The notes under the pieces were generated by a model, which ran no database searches, was not told the DNA's origin, and saw only the letters and a list, made by a program, of their open reading frames with translations. Both the position numbers and the translations under genes were made by a program. DNA of 55,301 nt, from positions 1 through 55,301 of the forward strand of contig CAUJIO010000045.1 in NCBI GenBank assembly GCA_963205315.1, in the 5' to 3' direction. The DNA is from Pseudomonadota bacterium. Lineage in GTDB: Bacteria > Pseudomonadota > Alphaproteobacteria > Rhizobiales > Aestuariivirgaceae. Below, one piece after another: positions 43,044-50,502 of this stretch (positions are counted from its first letter, which is position 1; each line of letters opens with the position of its first letter).

Positions 43044-43928
43044 ATGCACAAGCTCAGCACCGAAAATCGCTCCCGGATCATCCACCTTCTGTGCGAAGGC
43101 AATTCCATCCGCTCGATCACGCGGCTGACGGGTGCCAGCAAGAACACGGTCACAAAGCTGCTTCTGGACGCTGGCAAGGCTTGCGCTGCCTACCATGATG
43201 AAAACGTCCGCAACGTCGCTGCCAAGCGCGTACAGGTCGATGAAATCTGGTCATTCACCTATGCGAAGCAAAAGAACGTTGCCGCCGCCAAGGCGGCACC
43301 GGATGGTGCGGGTGACACGTGGACATGGACGGCGATTGATGCCGACTCCAAGATGATCCTGTCCTACTTCGTCGGCGGTCGTGACGGTGAATGCGCTATG
43401 TGGTTCATTGACGATCTCCGAGCCCGTCTGGCAAACCGCGTCCAGCTCACAAGCGATGGTCACAAGGCGTACTTGGAAGCCGTCGAGGGCGCGTTTGGCG
43501 GCGATATTGACTATGCCGTCCTGCACAAGGTTTACGGGGCCTCATCGGACACGGCCAAGGGCCGCTACAGCCCCGCAGAGTGCATTGGCACGACCAAGAA
43601 CAGGATTGAGGGCGATCCTGATCTTACTCACGTCAGCACGTCCTATGTCGAGCGCCACAACCTGACAATGCGGATGCACATGCGCCGCTTCACGCGCCTG
43701 ACCAATGGCTTTTCAAAGAAGGTCGAAAACCACGCCTACGCCGTCGCCCTGCACATGATGTACTACAATTTCGTCAAGGTTCATTCCAAGCTTCGCATGT
43801 CGCCCGCGATGGCCGCTGGCGTCTCGGATCGGCTTTGGGAGATTGGCGACGTTGTTGCGCTGGTCGAAGCGGGAGAAGCGAAGATCGACCGTACACGCGG
43901 CTCTTACAAAAAGAACATTTCAAACTGA
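43044..43928 (+). CDS. IS1-family DDE transposase
   Basis: 294 aa. An N-terminal HTH (GNSIRSITRLTGASKNTVTKLLLDAG) precedes a DDE core: Asp66 in VQVDEIWSF, Asp138 in LTSDGHKAY and Glu203 in SYVERHNLTMRMHMRRFTRLTNGFSKK. The last block is the IS1/IS1-like signature (ERHN...FSK..E.H). One continuous frame, without the InsA/InsB frameshift of IS1 itself. The start is taken as ATG 43044; ATG 43005 is an alternative and neither has a good ribosome-binding site. The TGA stop lies inside the right terminal repeat. Confidence 0.9.
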   Translation: MHKLSTENRSRIIHLLCEGNSIRSITRLTGASKNTVTKLLLDAGKACAAYHDENVRNVAAKRVQVDEIWSFTYAKQKNVAAAKAAPDGAGDTWTWTAIDADSKMILSYFVGGRDGECAMWFIDDLRARLANRVQLTSDGHKAYLEAVEGAFGGDIDYAVLHKVYGASSDTAKGRYSPAECIGTTKNRIEGDPDLTHVSTSYVERHNLTMRMHMRRFTRLTNGFSKKVENHAYAVALHMMYYNFVKVHSKLRMSPAMAAGVSDRLWEIGDVVALVEAGEAKIDRTRGSYKKNISN

Positions 43929-43937
43929 CCCACTACC
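43918..43937 (-). repeat. Right terminal inverted repeat
   Basis: TTTCAAACTGACCCACTACC, the exact complement of the left end. It contains the transposase stop codon (43926-43928). Confidence 0.93.
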
Positions 43938-43945
43938 GACCTTTC
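43938..43945 (+). repeat. Target-site duplication, right copy
   Basis: GACCTTTC, identical to 40679-40686. Joining the outer flanks gives the likely empty site ...TGTGAGACCTTTCGCGCGG. Confidence 0.9.
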
Positions 43946-44017
43946 GCGCGGGTGTACTCCAGCCAAAAGCCGTGTTACACCCCCGCTACGTTTCCACGTC
44001 ATTCCAGGGGATTTGCC

Positions 44018-44767
44018 ATGAAACCAACTCTCATTCTCGTCGGTGCCGACAAGGGCGGCGTCGGCAAGACCACCACATCGCGCATTCTTCTCGATTATTT
44101 CGCCCGCAAGAATGTGCTGTCGCGCGCCTTCGACACGGAAAATCCCCGCGGTTCCCTGAAGCGCTTCTACCCCGCATCGACCGAGATCATCGACCTCGAA
44201 AATGTCGCCCACCAGATGAAGGTGCTCGACACGCTGGAAACCGCCAACGTGCCGGTCACCCTGGTTGATCTGAAGGCCGGCGGCCTGTCCTACGCCCTCG
44301 ATATTTTTGAGCGTATCGGCGTCCTCGAAGCCGCCCGCGCCGGACAATTCACGCTTGGCCTCTTCCACATCGTCGGCTCCTCCATCGCCTCGCTCGACGA
44401 GATCGGCGAAATCGCCAAGTACCTCAATGGCGTCGACTACATCGTCGCCCGCAACTTCATCAACGAGACCAACTTCTTCGAGTGGGACGAAGCCACCACC
44501 CGCAAATATTTCTCGGCGATCCCCAAGGCCCAGGAAATCGACATTCCGAAACTCAACGAGATGGCCTACGAGCAGGTCGACGTCGCCGGCGTCACCTTCA
44601 AGGACTTCATCGACAACCGCACCGCGGATGGCCAGGCCGGCAAGTTCTCCTTTGTGCTGCGTGGCTATGTGCGCAAGTGGATCTCCGAGATCGACCAGGA
44701 ATTCGGCAAGCTGAAGCTGCTGCAGGACATTGTCACTGGCGGCCGCCAGCCGGGCGCCCCCGCCTGA
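44018..44767 (+). CDS. ParA/MinD-like P-loop ATPase
   Basis: 249 aa. A deviant Walker A KGGVGKTTTSR (Lys12, Lys17) at the N-terminus marks the ParA/MinD/ArsA superfamily. The rest (NPRGSLKRFYPASTEIIDLENVAHQMKVLDTL, VTLVDLKAGGLSYALDIF) is unlike chromosomal ParA or MinD, and no ParB-like partner is near. AGGGG precedes the ATG. A second, divergent P-loop protein follows 17 bp later and shares the FPxRTALVDFEHVxxQMKVxDT-type segment, so the two may form a hetero-complex. Function unknown. Confidence 0.82.
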   Translation: MKPTLILVGADKGGVGKTTTSRILLDYFARKNVLSRAFDTENPRGSLKRFYPASTEIIDLENVAHQMKVLDTLETANVPVTLVDLKAGGLSYALDIFERIGVLEAARAGQFTLGLFHIVGSSIASLDEIGEIAKYLNGVDYIVARNFINETNFFEWDEATTRKYFSAIPKAQEIDIPKLNEMAYEQVDVAGVTFKDFIDNRTADGQAGKFSFVLRGYVRKWISEIDQEFGKLKLLQDIVTGGRQPGAPA

Positions 44768-44784
44768 GCTGAGGCGCAGGCCTG

Positions 44785-45471
44785 ATGGCCTCGACGCCAA
44801 CGATCGCCGTCGTCACGTCCGACCGGCACCGCAACGGCAAGACCTTGCTGGCGCGCGTGCTGGTCGATTTCCTTCTGCTCGAAGGCCGCGATCCCTATTG
44901 CCTCGACCTGAGCTACCCGGAAGGAACGCTGCGCAGCTTCTTTCCGGGGCGTACGGCGCTGGTCGATTTCGAGCACGTGCCGGGCCAGATGAAGGTCTTC
45001 GACACCATCCTCGCCGGCCCCGGCCGCGACTACGTGATCGATGTTCCCGCCCAGCAGCTGCCGCGCTTCTGCGAGGCGATGCGGGATCTTGAATTCCGCA
45101 AGGCCTATGAGGCGGCTGGCTTCAGATTGGTGTTGATCTACATCATCGATGCCGACGAAGAGTCGCTGAAGACGGCGGCCGCCGTCGAGGAGCTTCTGAC
45201 ACCCGATCTTTTTGTGCCGACGGCCAACCGCCACGTTGGCTCGGCCCTTCCCGATGGCGTGCCGGGCGTGGTGCTGACCATGGAAAAGCTCGATCCCGAT
45301 CTTCACGCCATCATCAGCCACAAGCGCTTTTCGTTTCGCAACTTCCTGCAAGGCGAGGAAGGCGGCGTGCCGCTGCGCCTGCGCACCAACCTCAAGACCT
45401 TCCTGCATGCCCTGATGGGCGGCCTGCGCGAACTCGAACCGGCGCTCAGCCTTTTGAAACTGCACGAATGA
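44785..45471 (+). CDS. Degenerate ParA-like P-loop protein, partner of the preceding gene
   Basis: 228 aa. The N-terminal strand and loop TIAVVTSDRHRNGKTLLARVL keep the Walker Lys19-Thr20 but replace the signature KGG with RHR. LVDFEHVPGQMKVFDTILAGPG parallels IIDLENVAHQMKVLDTLETANV of the preceding protein, indicating a diverged duplicate. Loss of the signature Lys suggests altered dimer-dependent ATP hydrolysis. It is co-transcribed with the ParA-like gene. Confidence 0.72.
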   Translation: MASTPTIAVVTSDRHRNGKTLLARVLVDFLLLEGRDPYCLDLSYPEGTLRSFFPGRTALVDFEHVPGQMKVFDTILAGPGRDYVIDVPAQQLPRFCEAMRDLEFRKAYEAAGFRLVLIYIIDADEESLKTAAAVEELLTPDLFVPTANRHVGSALPDGVPGVVLTMEKLDPDLHAIISHKRFSFRNFLQGEEGGVPLRLRTNLKTFLHALMGGLRELEPALSLLKLHE

Positions 45472-45512
45472 CACCCCATGTATTATCTGCACGAAGCTTG
45501 AGGAGTGCAAAC

Positions 45513-45926
45513 ATGAAGGTCTTGAAAATTGCTGCGCTGGTGTTTGCCGTGGCAGCCGCGCCGATGTCACTCGCCATTCCGGGCGTTGCCCAGGTAACCA
45601 CCGTTGATGTTCAAATGGCTGAGTCTGCCATCGTGCTGGCTGGAAGCCGCGCCGGCCGCGTTGCCGCCATCGACCATGTCCCAAGTGTCGGCGTCATCCG
45701 CCTCGATGTCCACACCGGGGCCCGCTTTCGCGATGAGTCCATTCCCGATGTCAGCGAATTCCGCCTCCTCGCCGGGAAGTATCAAGGGGGCATTGCCAAG
45801 CTAAGAGCGGCCCTGAGAACCAATCCGGTGACCCGCGCTGCCTTGGCCAGCCGCGGCATATCAATTAGCCGCGTCGTCGGGGCGCAGATTTCCTCCAATG
45901 GATCGCTGCGTCTCTACCTGTTGTAA
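45513..45926 (+). CDS. Small secreted protein of unknown function
   Basis: 137 aa with a signal peptide (MKVLKIAALVFAVAAAPMSL, cleavage near VAQ). The mature part has RAGRVAAIDHVPSVGVIRLDVHTGARFRDE and RTNPVTRAALASRGISISRVVGAQISSNGSLRLYLL; no Cys and no known motif. GAGGAG precedes the ATG at 45513. An in-frame start at 45468 would overlap the preceding gene and bury the signal peptide. Family unknown. Confidence 0.72.
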   Translation: MKVLKIAALVFAVAAAPMSLAIPGVAQVTTVDVQMAESAIVLAGSRAGRVAAIDHVPSVGVIRLDVHTGARFRDESIPDVSEFRLLAGKYQGGIAKLRAALRTNPVTRAALASRGISISRVVGAQISSNGSLRLYLL

Positions 45927-45929
45927 CCG

Positions 45930-46283
45930 TCAAACCTCGACGATCGGCACGAAGCCGCCGTAAATCACCCGCTTGCCGTCGAAGGGCATGGGATTGGTAA
46001 CCGGGTCGAAGCGCGGATCGGCCATGACTTTCGCCATGCCGGAATTGCGTGCGTCCTTTGATGGCCAGACGATCCAGGAAAACACTACGGTTTCATCCGG
46101 CTCGAGCTTTACCGCCATCGGAAACGATGTCAGCTTGCCCTCCGGGACGTCCTCGCCCCAGCACTCCAGCACTTGCAATGCGCCGTGCTGCTTGAAGACC
46201 TGGGCGGCCTCCTTGGCATAAGCAGTGTAGCGGTCGCGGTCGGCAGTCTTGGCAGCCGCGACGAACCCGTCGACATATGTCAT
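45930..46283 (-). CDS. DUF1428 family protein
   Basis: 117 aa starting MTYVDGFVAAAKTADRDRYTAYA. GALQVLECWGEDVPEGKLTSFPMAVKLEPDETVVFSWIVWPSKDAR and the ending PFDGKRVIYGGFVPIVEV match DUF1428, a dimeric alpha/beta-barrel protein of unknown activity. It is the last gene of a minus-strand cluster of small enzymes under a TetR-type regulator. It converges on the secreted-protein gene with a 3-bp gap. Confidence 0.9.
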   Translation of the reverse strand: MTYVDGFVAAAKTADRDRYTAYAKEAAQVFKQHGALQVLECWGEDVPEGKLTSFPMAVKLEPDETVVFSWIVWPSKDARNSGMAKVMADPRFDPVTNPMPFDGKRVIYGGFVPIVEV

Positions 46284-46293
46284 GCGAACCTCC

Positions 46294-46779
46294 TCATGCG
46301 CCTTTGAATGCGGCTTCAAGCGCGGCGATGTCGGGCTTCACAGCCGCCATCATGACAGCGAAGACCCGCGACGCGGCCGCCTTGTCGGGGCTCGTCATCC
46401 ATTCACCGAGCTTGCCCGGCACGATCTGCCACGACAGTCCATAGCGGTCCTTCAGCCAGAAGCAGCGTGACTCATGCCCGCCATTCGCCGTGAGACTCGA
46501 CCACAGGTGATCGATCTCCTGTTGCGTGTCGCACGTCACCACGATGGAGCAGGCTTCCGATTTCGTGAACATCGGCCCACCATTGAGTGCCATGTAGGGC
46601 GTGCCCGCCAGATTGAACACCACCATCATCGCCGTGCCGGCCGGCATTGCTGAACCCTCGCCATAGCGGCTGACATGGGTGATGGCCGAACCAGGGATCA
46701 GCGACGTATAGAGCTTGGCAGCGTCTTCGCCATCGCGGTCGAACCACAGGCATGTGGAAACCTTCGGCCCGCCACTCAT
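46294..46779 (-). CDS. VOC family protein (PhnB/3-demethylubiquinone-type)
   Basis: 161 aa. The pattern STCLWFDRDGEDAAKLYTSLIPGSAITHVSRYG...GTAMMVVFNLAGTPYMALNGGPMF...CFWLKDRYGLSWQIVP is the PhnB-like VOC subfamily. A vicinal-oxygen-chelate fold is expected; ligand and metal are not predictable. It overlaps the next upstream VOC gene by four bases (ATGA). Confidence 0.92.
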   Translation of the reverse strand: MSGGPKVSTCLWFDRDGEDAAKLYTSLIPGSAITHVSRYGEGSAMPAGTAMMVVFNLAGTPYMALNGGPMFTKSEACSIVVTCDTQQEIDHLWSSLTANGGHESRCFWLKDRYGLSWQIVPGKLGEWMTSPDKAAASRVFAVMMAAVKPDIAALEAAFKGA

Positions 46780-47231
46780 TTCTGCTGTTCCATCTTGCGG
46801 AGATTCTCCGCAATCTCATCCGGCGACAGCGTCTTGACCGGCGTGGCCAGCGACCAGCGGTGGCCAAATGGATCCTGCAGCTGGCCATAGCGGTCGCCCC
46901 AGAACTGGTCCGCCACCGGCATCACAACCGTTGCACCGGCGGATATGGCGCGCGCGAAAGCGGCATCGACATCGGGAACCATCAGGTGCAGCACCACCGC
47001 CGTGCCGCCGAGCTGCTGCGGCGAGGTGCCGCCATAATCGAGATACTCGTCCATCAGCATCACCACAGAACCGTTGATGCTGACAGAAGCATGCATCAGC
47101 TTGCCCTGCTTGTCGGGCATGCGGAACATCTCCGTGGCGCCGAACGCCCTGGCGTAAAAATCGATGGCGGCAGCGGCGCCGCGGCACACGAGATGCGGGG
47201 TGAGACTTCCCACTTGCGGACGGTCCGTCAT
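46776..47231 (-). CDS. VOC family glyoxalase/bleomycin-resistance-like protein
   Basis: 151 aa. The pattern VGSLTPHLVCRGAAAAIDFYARAFGATEMFRMPD...VMLMDEYLDYGG...VADQFWGDRYGQLQDPFGHRWSLATPVK is that of the YaeR/PhnB-like VOC group. The ATG at 47231 lies just before TDRPQVGSLTPHL, the normal beginning. It is co-transcribed with the other VOC protein and DUF1428 gene. Confidence 0.92.
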   Translation of the reverse strand: MTDRPQVGSLTPHLVCRGAAAAIDFYARAFGATEMFRMPDKQGKLMHASVSINGSVVMLMDEYLDYGGTSPQQLGGTAVVLHLMVPDVDAAFARAISAGATVVMPVADQFWGDRYGQLQDPFGHRWSLATPVKTLSPDEIAENLRKMEQQK

Positions 47232-47256
47232 GTCATGTCCTCCTTGTCCGGTTGAT

Positions 47257-47721
47257 TTACGTGAGGGTGCGGGCGAGCGCTTCGAGCTGGTCGGTGGCCT
47301 TGCCCCAGCCCTCATGGAAACCCATCTGCTCGTGCTGCGCCTTGTCGGCGGCCGTCCAATGCTTCACCACGGCATCGTAGCGGGTCTTGCCGCCCTCATC
47401 GGCAAAGGTCACCGTGGCCACCATGAAGGGCTTGGCCGAGGGCGTCCAGGCATCGGTGAAGGCGTCGGTGAACACCAGCTTCGCGTTTGGCACGACTTCG
47501 AGGTAGACGCCGGCATTGGGAAATTCCTGGCCCTCTGGACCGCGGAAGATCATCCGGCTTGAACCGCCGGCGCGAACATCGGTCTCGACGACAGGCGTTG
47601 TCCATGGCCGCGGCGTGAACCACTGCTTGATCAACTCCGGTTCCGTCCAGCAGCGGTAGAGCACGGCGCGCGGTGCATCGATGAGCCGTGTGATCCGGAG
47701 TTCATGGGTTTCGGTGGTCAT
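47257..47721 (-). CDS. SRPBCC (AHSA1-like) domain protein
   Basis: 154 aa. ITRLIDAPRAVLYRCWTEPELIKQWFTPRPW is the AHSA1/START-like N-terminus, and EQMGFHEGWGKATDQLEALA the typical end helix. The cavity fold binds hydrophobic ligands; the function is unknown. Its ATG lies 20 bases inside the 3' end of the TetR-type gene, and GGGAGAA lies upstream, so the two are coupled. Confidence 0.9.
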   Translation of the reverse strand: MTTETHELRITRLIDAPRAVLYRCWTEPELIKQWFTPRPWTTPVVETDVRAGGSSRMIFRGPEGQEFPNAGVYLEVVPNAKLVFTDAFTDAWTPSAKPFMVATVTFADEGGKTRYDAVVKHWTAADKAQHEQMGFHEGWGKATDQLEALARTLT

Positions 47722-48343
47722 CGCGGGTTCTCCCTGTGCTGTCGCGATTGAAGAGCAGTTCGATGTAGCGTTTGAGGTGATCGATCGAGTCTGCCGCGAT
47801 CTCCGGCCCCTGCTTCGCCTTGGCGAGAATGAAGGCACCCTGGATGACGGCTTGCGTATGCAGCGCCAGGCTCTCGGCCGTCCAACGCGCATCCGGCGCA
47901 TAAAGTTTCTTGGCCTCGGCAATATCCTTCGCGACTTCTGCCGCATGTCCGGAGATCGACGCGTCGCAGGCATCGCGGATCGCCGGATTGGTGGCATGGG
48001 CCTCCTGCACCATCGTGCCGACCAGGCAGGTGAATTCCGGCACACTGCCTCTGAGGATGGCCTTGCGAAAATCGATGTAGCCCAGCACCCGGTCGAGCGG
48101 ATCGGGCAGCAGGTGATAAGGTGCCGAGGCGAAGAACCCTCCGGTCATTTCCGACCAGTAGTTGGCCGCGGCGACCGCGAAGTCTTCCTTGCCTTTGAAG
48201 TGATGGAAGAAGCCACCCTTGGTGAGGCCCGCTTCGGCGCAGATGTCATCCACCCGCATCGCCGCGTAGCCCTTCTCGCGGATCACCTTGAGGGCGGCAC
48301 CAAGCAGCTTCTGGCGGGAGTCGTATTTGATGTCGGTATTCAT
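47702..48343 (-). CDS. TetR/AcrR family regulator of the DUF1428-VOC-SRPBCC cluster
   Basis: 213 aa. The N-terminal HTH is SRQKLLGAALKVIREKGYAAMRVDDICAEAGLTKGGFFHHFKGKEDFA. The C-terminal part (RGSVPEFTCLVGTMVQEAHATNPAIRDACDASI) is of the TetR_C type seen in AcrR-like repressors. The ATG at 48343 lies four bases from an 11-bp perfect operator dyad, supporting autorepression of the whole operon. The gene order suggests all four downstream enzymes respond to the same ligand. Confidence 0.93.
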   Translation of the reverse strand: MNTDIKYDSRQKLLGAALKVIREKGYAAMRVDDICAEAGLTKGGFFHHFKGKEDFAVAAANYWSEMTGGFFASAPYHLLPDPLDRVLGYIDFRKAILRGSVPEFTCLVGTMVQEAHATNPAIRDACDASISGHAAEVAKDIAEAKKLYAPDARWTAESLALHTQAVIQGAFILAKAKQGPEIAADSIDHLKRYIELLFNRDSTGRTRDDHRNP

Positions 48344-48347
48344 AACT

Positions 48348-48377
48348 GACGACATACCAACCAGTCGGTATGTCGTC
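48348..48377. promoter_or_regulatory. TetR-type operator
   Basis: Perfect 11-bp inverted repeat GACGACATACC / GGTATGTCGTC with the 8-base spacer AACCAGTC, immediately upstream of the regulator's start codon. Confidence 0.8.
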
Positions 48378-48412
48378 AAGCCTGATTCATGACGTGCGGC
48401 GGATTGGTGATG

Positions 48413-49561
48413 TCAGCCGAGAAGGTTGCGCAAAATGCGGTGGAACACCCGCACGCCCGGCTCGATCAGCGCGTCAGGGAAATCGAAATCCGGATTGTGG
48501 CACATGGGATGTGTCTCTCCCGCCCCGAGAAAGAACATGGCGGATCTGGATAAACTGCCAAACAAGCCGAAATCTTCCGATCCGCGCATCGGCAATACGC
48601 CCCGGTCATGCCCGATGCCTTCCGCATCGAGCGCCCGGCGCAACTCCGCTGTCGCCTCTCTGTTGTTGTCGCAAGCCGCAAAGATATCGTGATGGCTGAG
48701 GTCCAGCCTGAGTCCGGCTGCCTCTGCTTCGGACCCGGCGAGAGCCACGGCGCCATCGAGCAAGGCCTGCATGTCGGCGTCGGTCATCGCCCGCAGCGTG
48801 ACCCAGAGTTCGGCTTCGCCCGGCGCGATGCCGAAGGCCGGTTCCCCCATGCGCACATGGGTGATGGTGGAAAGCCTGAAGCCAGGCGCCAGCGCCCCGC
48901 CCGGCCCCAAAGCATTCAGGCCGGGGATCAGCCGGGAAATGGCCACCGCCGGCGACACCCCCGCTTCCGGCACCGAGGCATGCGATGTCTTGCCGGTCAG
49001 CACGATCCTGAGTCCCCGAGAAGCGCAATTGACCGGCCCCTCGTCCAGCGACACGTGTCCGAGCCTGACGCCGGGCATGTTGTGCAATGAGAATGACCAG
49101 TCCGGCCGGATGGCGTCGAATTTTGGATCAGCGATCACCGCCGCCGCCCCTGCCCCGTTCTCTTCAGCCGGTTGGAACAGCAGCACGACGCGGCCCTTGG
49201 CCGGCCGTTGCCGTGCGATCAACCGCGCAAGTCCGGTCAGAATGGTTGAATGCCCGTCATGTCCGCAGAGATGGCCCTTGCCGGAAAATTCCGACCGGTA
49301 CGGAACGTCTCCCAGTTCGTAGATCGGCAAGGCATCAAGCTCCGATCGGAACATCACGGTCGGTCCCGGCGCTGCTCCGTCATAAACTGCGGTGACGCCA
49401 TGACCGCCGAGACCCGTAATCACTTGATCGGGCTTCGTTGGCGCGAGGAAGGCCGCGACCGCCCTCGCCGTTTCTGCTTCCTCGCCCGACAGTTCAGGCT
49501 TGCGATGCAGCGCGTGGCGGAATTCAATCAGTTCAACGATGTCGGAATTGGTGAGGGTCAT
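48413..49561 (-). CDS. M20 family amidohydrolase (hippurate/N-acyl-amino-acid hydrolase type)
   Basis: 382 aa. The FRHALHRKPELSGEE N-terminus, metal ligands in HLCGHDGHST (HxGHD...), LFQPAEENGAGA, a dimerisation domain after VLTGKTSHASVPEAGVSPA, and the distal His in ETHPMCHNPDFDFPD are as in the M20D peptidases. They deacylate or deaminate amino-acid conjugates. The ATG at 49561 begins TLTNSDIVELIEFRHALH; an in-frame GTG three codons upstream is possible. The gene is separated from the TetR operon by the operator region. Confidence 0.93.
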   Translation of the reverse strand: MTLTNSDIVELIEFRHALHRKPELSGEEAETARAVAAFLAPTKPDQVITGLGGHGVTAVYDGAAPGPTVMFRSELDALPIYELGDVPYRSEFSGKGHLCGHDGHSTILTGLARLIARQRPAKGRVVLLFQPAEENGAGAAAVIADPKFDAIRPDWSFSLHNMPGVRLGHVSLDEGPVNCASRGLRIVLTGKTSHASVPEAGVSPAVAISRLIPGLNALGPGGALAPGFRLSTITHVRMGEPAFGIAPGEAELWVTLRAMTDADMQALLDGAVALAGSEAEAAGLRLDLSHHDIFAACDNNREATAELRRALDAEGIGHDRGVLPMRGSEDFGLFGSLSRSAMFFLGAGETHPMCHNPDFDFPDALIEPGVRVFHRILRNLLG

Positions 49562-49624
49562 GGCAGTCACTTAGCACCAGCGCCGAGGTCAGGGCTATCG
49601 CTGCATGAATTCGCAGTTGCAAGA

Positions 49625-50194
49625 TCACGGCGCCCAGCGGCCGACCGCCGCCTTGAGCCTGACCGGCAGTTGGTGATCTTCGCCAAGCCGGTCAGCAAGA
49701 ACCCGCAGCAATTCGCGGTAATACCACACCGTCTCGGACTTCGGCTGCGAGAAGCGCTCGAAGATGTTCTCCCCGATGAGCGCGTGGTCGTCGGCGATCG
49801 CCGTTGCATTGTGAAGCTTGTCGCATGCCGAGACCAGAACGGTCTGCAGGTCCGCGGTGGCAAGATGCGCGAGATAATCCAGTTTGCGGCTGCGCCATTC
49901 GGGCTTGGCACCGGAGTCATCCGGCACGCCATCCGTCAGGCCTTCGACGATCCGCAGCACGTCGGCTCCGAACCGCCGTTCGATCTCCGGGCCATGATGC
50001 GCGCCGCAATCCTCAAGCACGTCGTGCAGCAGTGCGGCGATGGCCTGACTTTCAGTTCCGCCATTCTCGATGGCCAGCGCGGAGACGGCAATCGGGTGGG
50101 CGATATAGGGAATGCCAGTGCCCTTCCTGAACTGGCCGTGGTGGGCGGCGGCAGCATAGGTCAGGGCTTCGGCATAGCGATCAGACAGCAACAT
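49625..50194 (-). CDS. HD-domain phosphohydrolase (SpoT/RelA hydrolase-like)
   Basis: 189 aa. The HD superfamily ligands are visible as YIAHPIAVSAL (His33) and ALLHDVLEDC (His57-Asp58), with the distal Asp in LVSACDKLHNA. This is the order of the small single-domain SpoT-like hydrolases (Mesh1-type). They remove pyrophosphate from ppGpp or related nucleotides; the substrate is inferred. No synthetase domain is present. Monocistronic, with a 167-bp gap upstream in which I see no clear motif. Confidence 0.85.
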   Translation of the reverse strand: MLLSDRYAEALTYAAAAHHGQFRKGTGIPYIAHPIAVSALAIENGGTESQAIAALLHDVLEDCGAHHGPEIERRFGADVLRIVEGLTDGVPDDSGAKPEWRSRKLDYLAHLATADLQTVLVSACDKLHNATAIADDHALIGENIFERFSQPKSETVWYYRELLRVLADRLGEDHQLPVRLKAAVGRWAP

Positions 50195-50361
50195 AAGGCG
50201 TCATCCTCTGGTTGTTCGCCGAGGCTGCCGGGTCGGGCCCGGCATTGCGCCGGGCGAATGTTTGGATTGTGCGGATCGATACCGACCAGCATGTTCAATA
50301 TGGCCATGGCAAATAGGCCGGGCAAGCGGCGATTTGGCGCAAGCCACCGCCCGGCATGTGC

Positions 50362-50502
50362 TCAGATCTGCCCCGCGAAGTGACTGGCGACAAACTTGAG
50401 AAAGGAGCTGACCCACTGCGCCACGGTGGTCACCATGCCGGCTCCCGGTGTCACCGCCAGATCGAAATACCCGGCGTGGCAGGCAATTAACGACGAGATC
50501 AT
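50362..50502 (-). CDS. Possible 46-aa small protein coupled to the glutaredoxin-MauE gene
   Basis: ATG at 50502 overlaps the stop of the upstream gene (ATGA) and the frame runs to 50362. It encodes a hydrophobic peptide with Cys and His (MISSLIACHAGYFDLAV...AQWVSSFLKFVASHFAGQI). Coupling by ATGA is the main support; no family is recognised. It may be a small accessory membrane peptide or chance. Confidence 0.4.
   Translation of the reverse strand: MISSLIACHAGYFDLAVTPGAGMVTTVAQWVSSFLKFVASHFAGQI

Larger units (their letters stand above)
40687..43937. mobile_element. Complete IS1-like insertion element with toxin-antitoxin passenger genes (3251 bp)
   Basis: The element is bounded by perfect 20-bp terminal inverted repeats (GGTAGTGGGTCAGTTTGAAA and its complement) and by 8-bp direct repeats GACCTTTC. 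Inside are one intact DDE transposase gene (+, right side), a minus-strand block toxin / HTH-ImmA / 163-aa protein, and a small + strand gene at the left. Passenger genes look lower in GC than the host. Intact ends, intact transposase and an undegraded duplication indicate a recent single insertion between an ABA4-linked membrane gene and a parA-like gene. IS1-family assignment is by transposase motifs and duplication length; IS1595-like is the alternative. Confidence 0.93.

Noticed and set aside
40687-43937. Composite transposon or two separate insertions
   Set aside because: There is only one transposase, no internal copies of the 20-bp end, and the target duplication flanks the outer ends, so a single insertion explains it.
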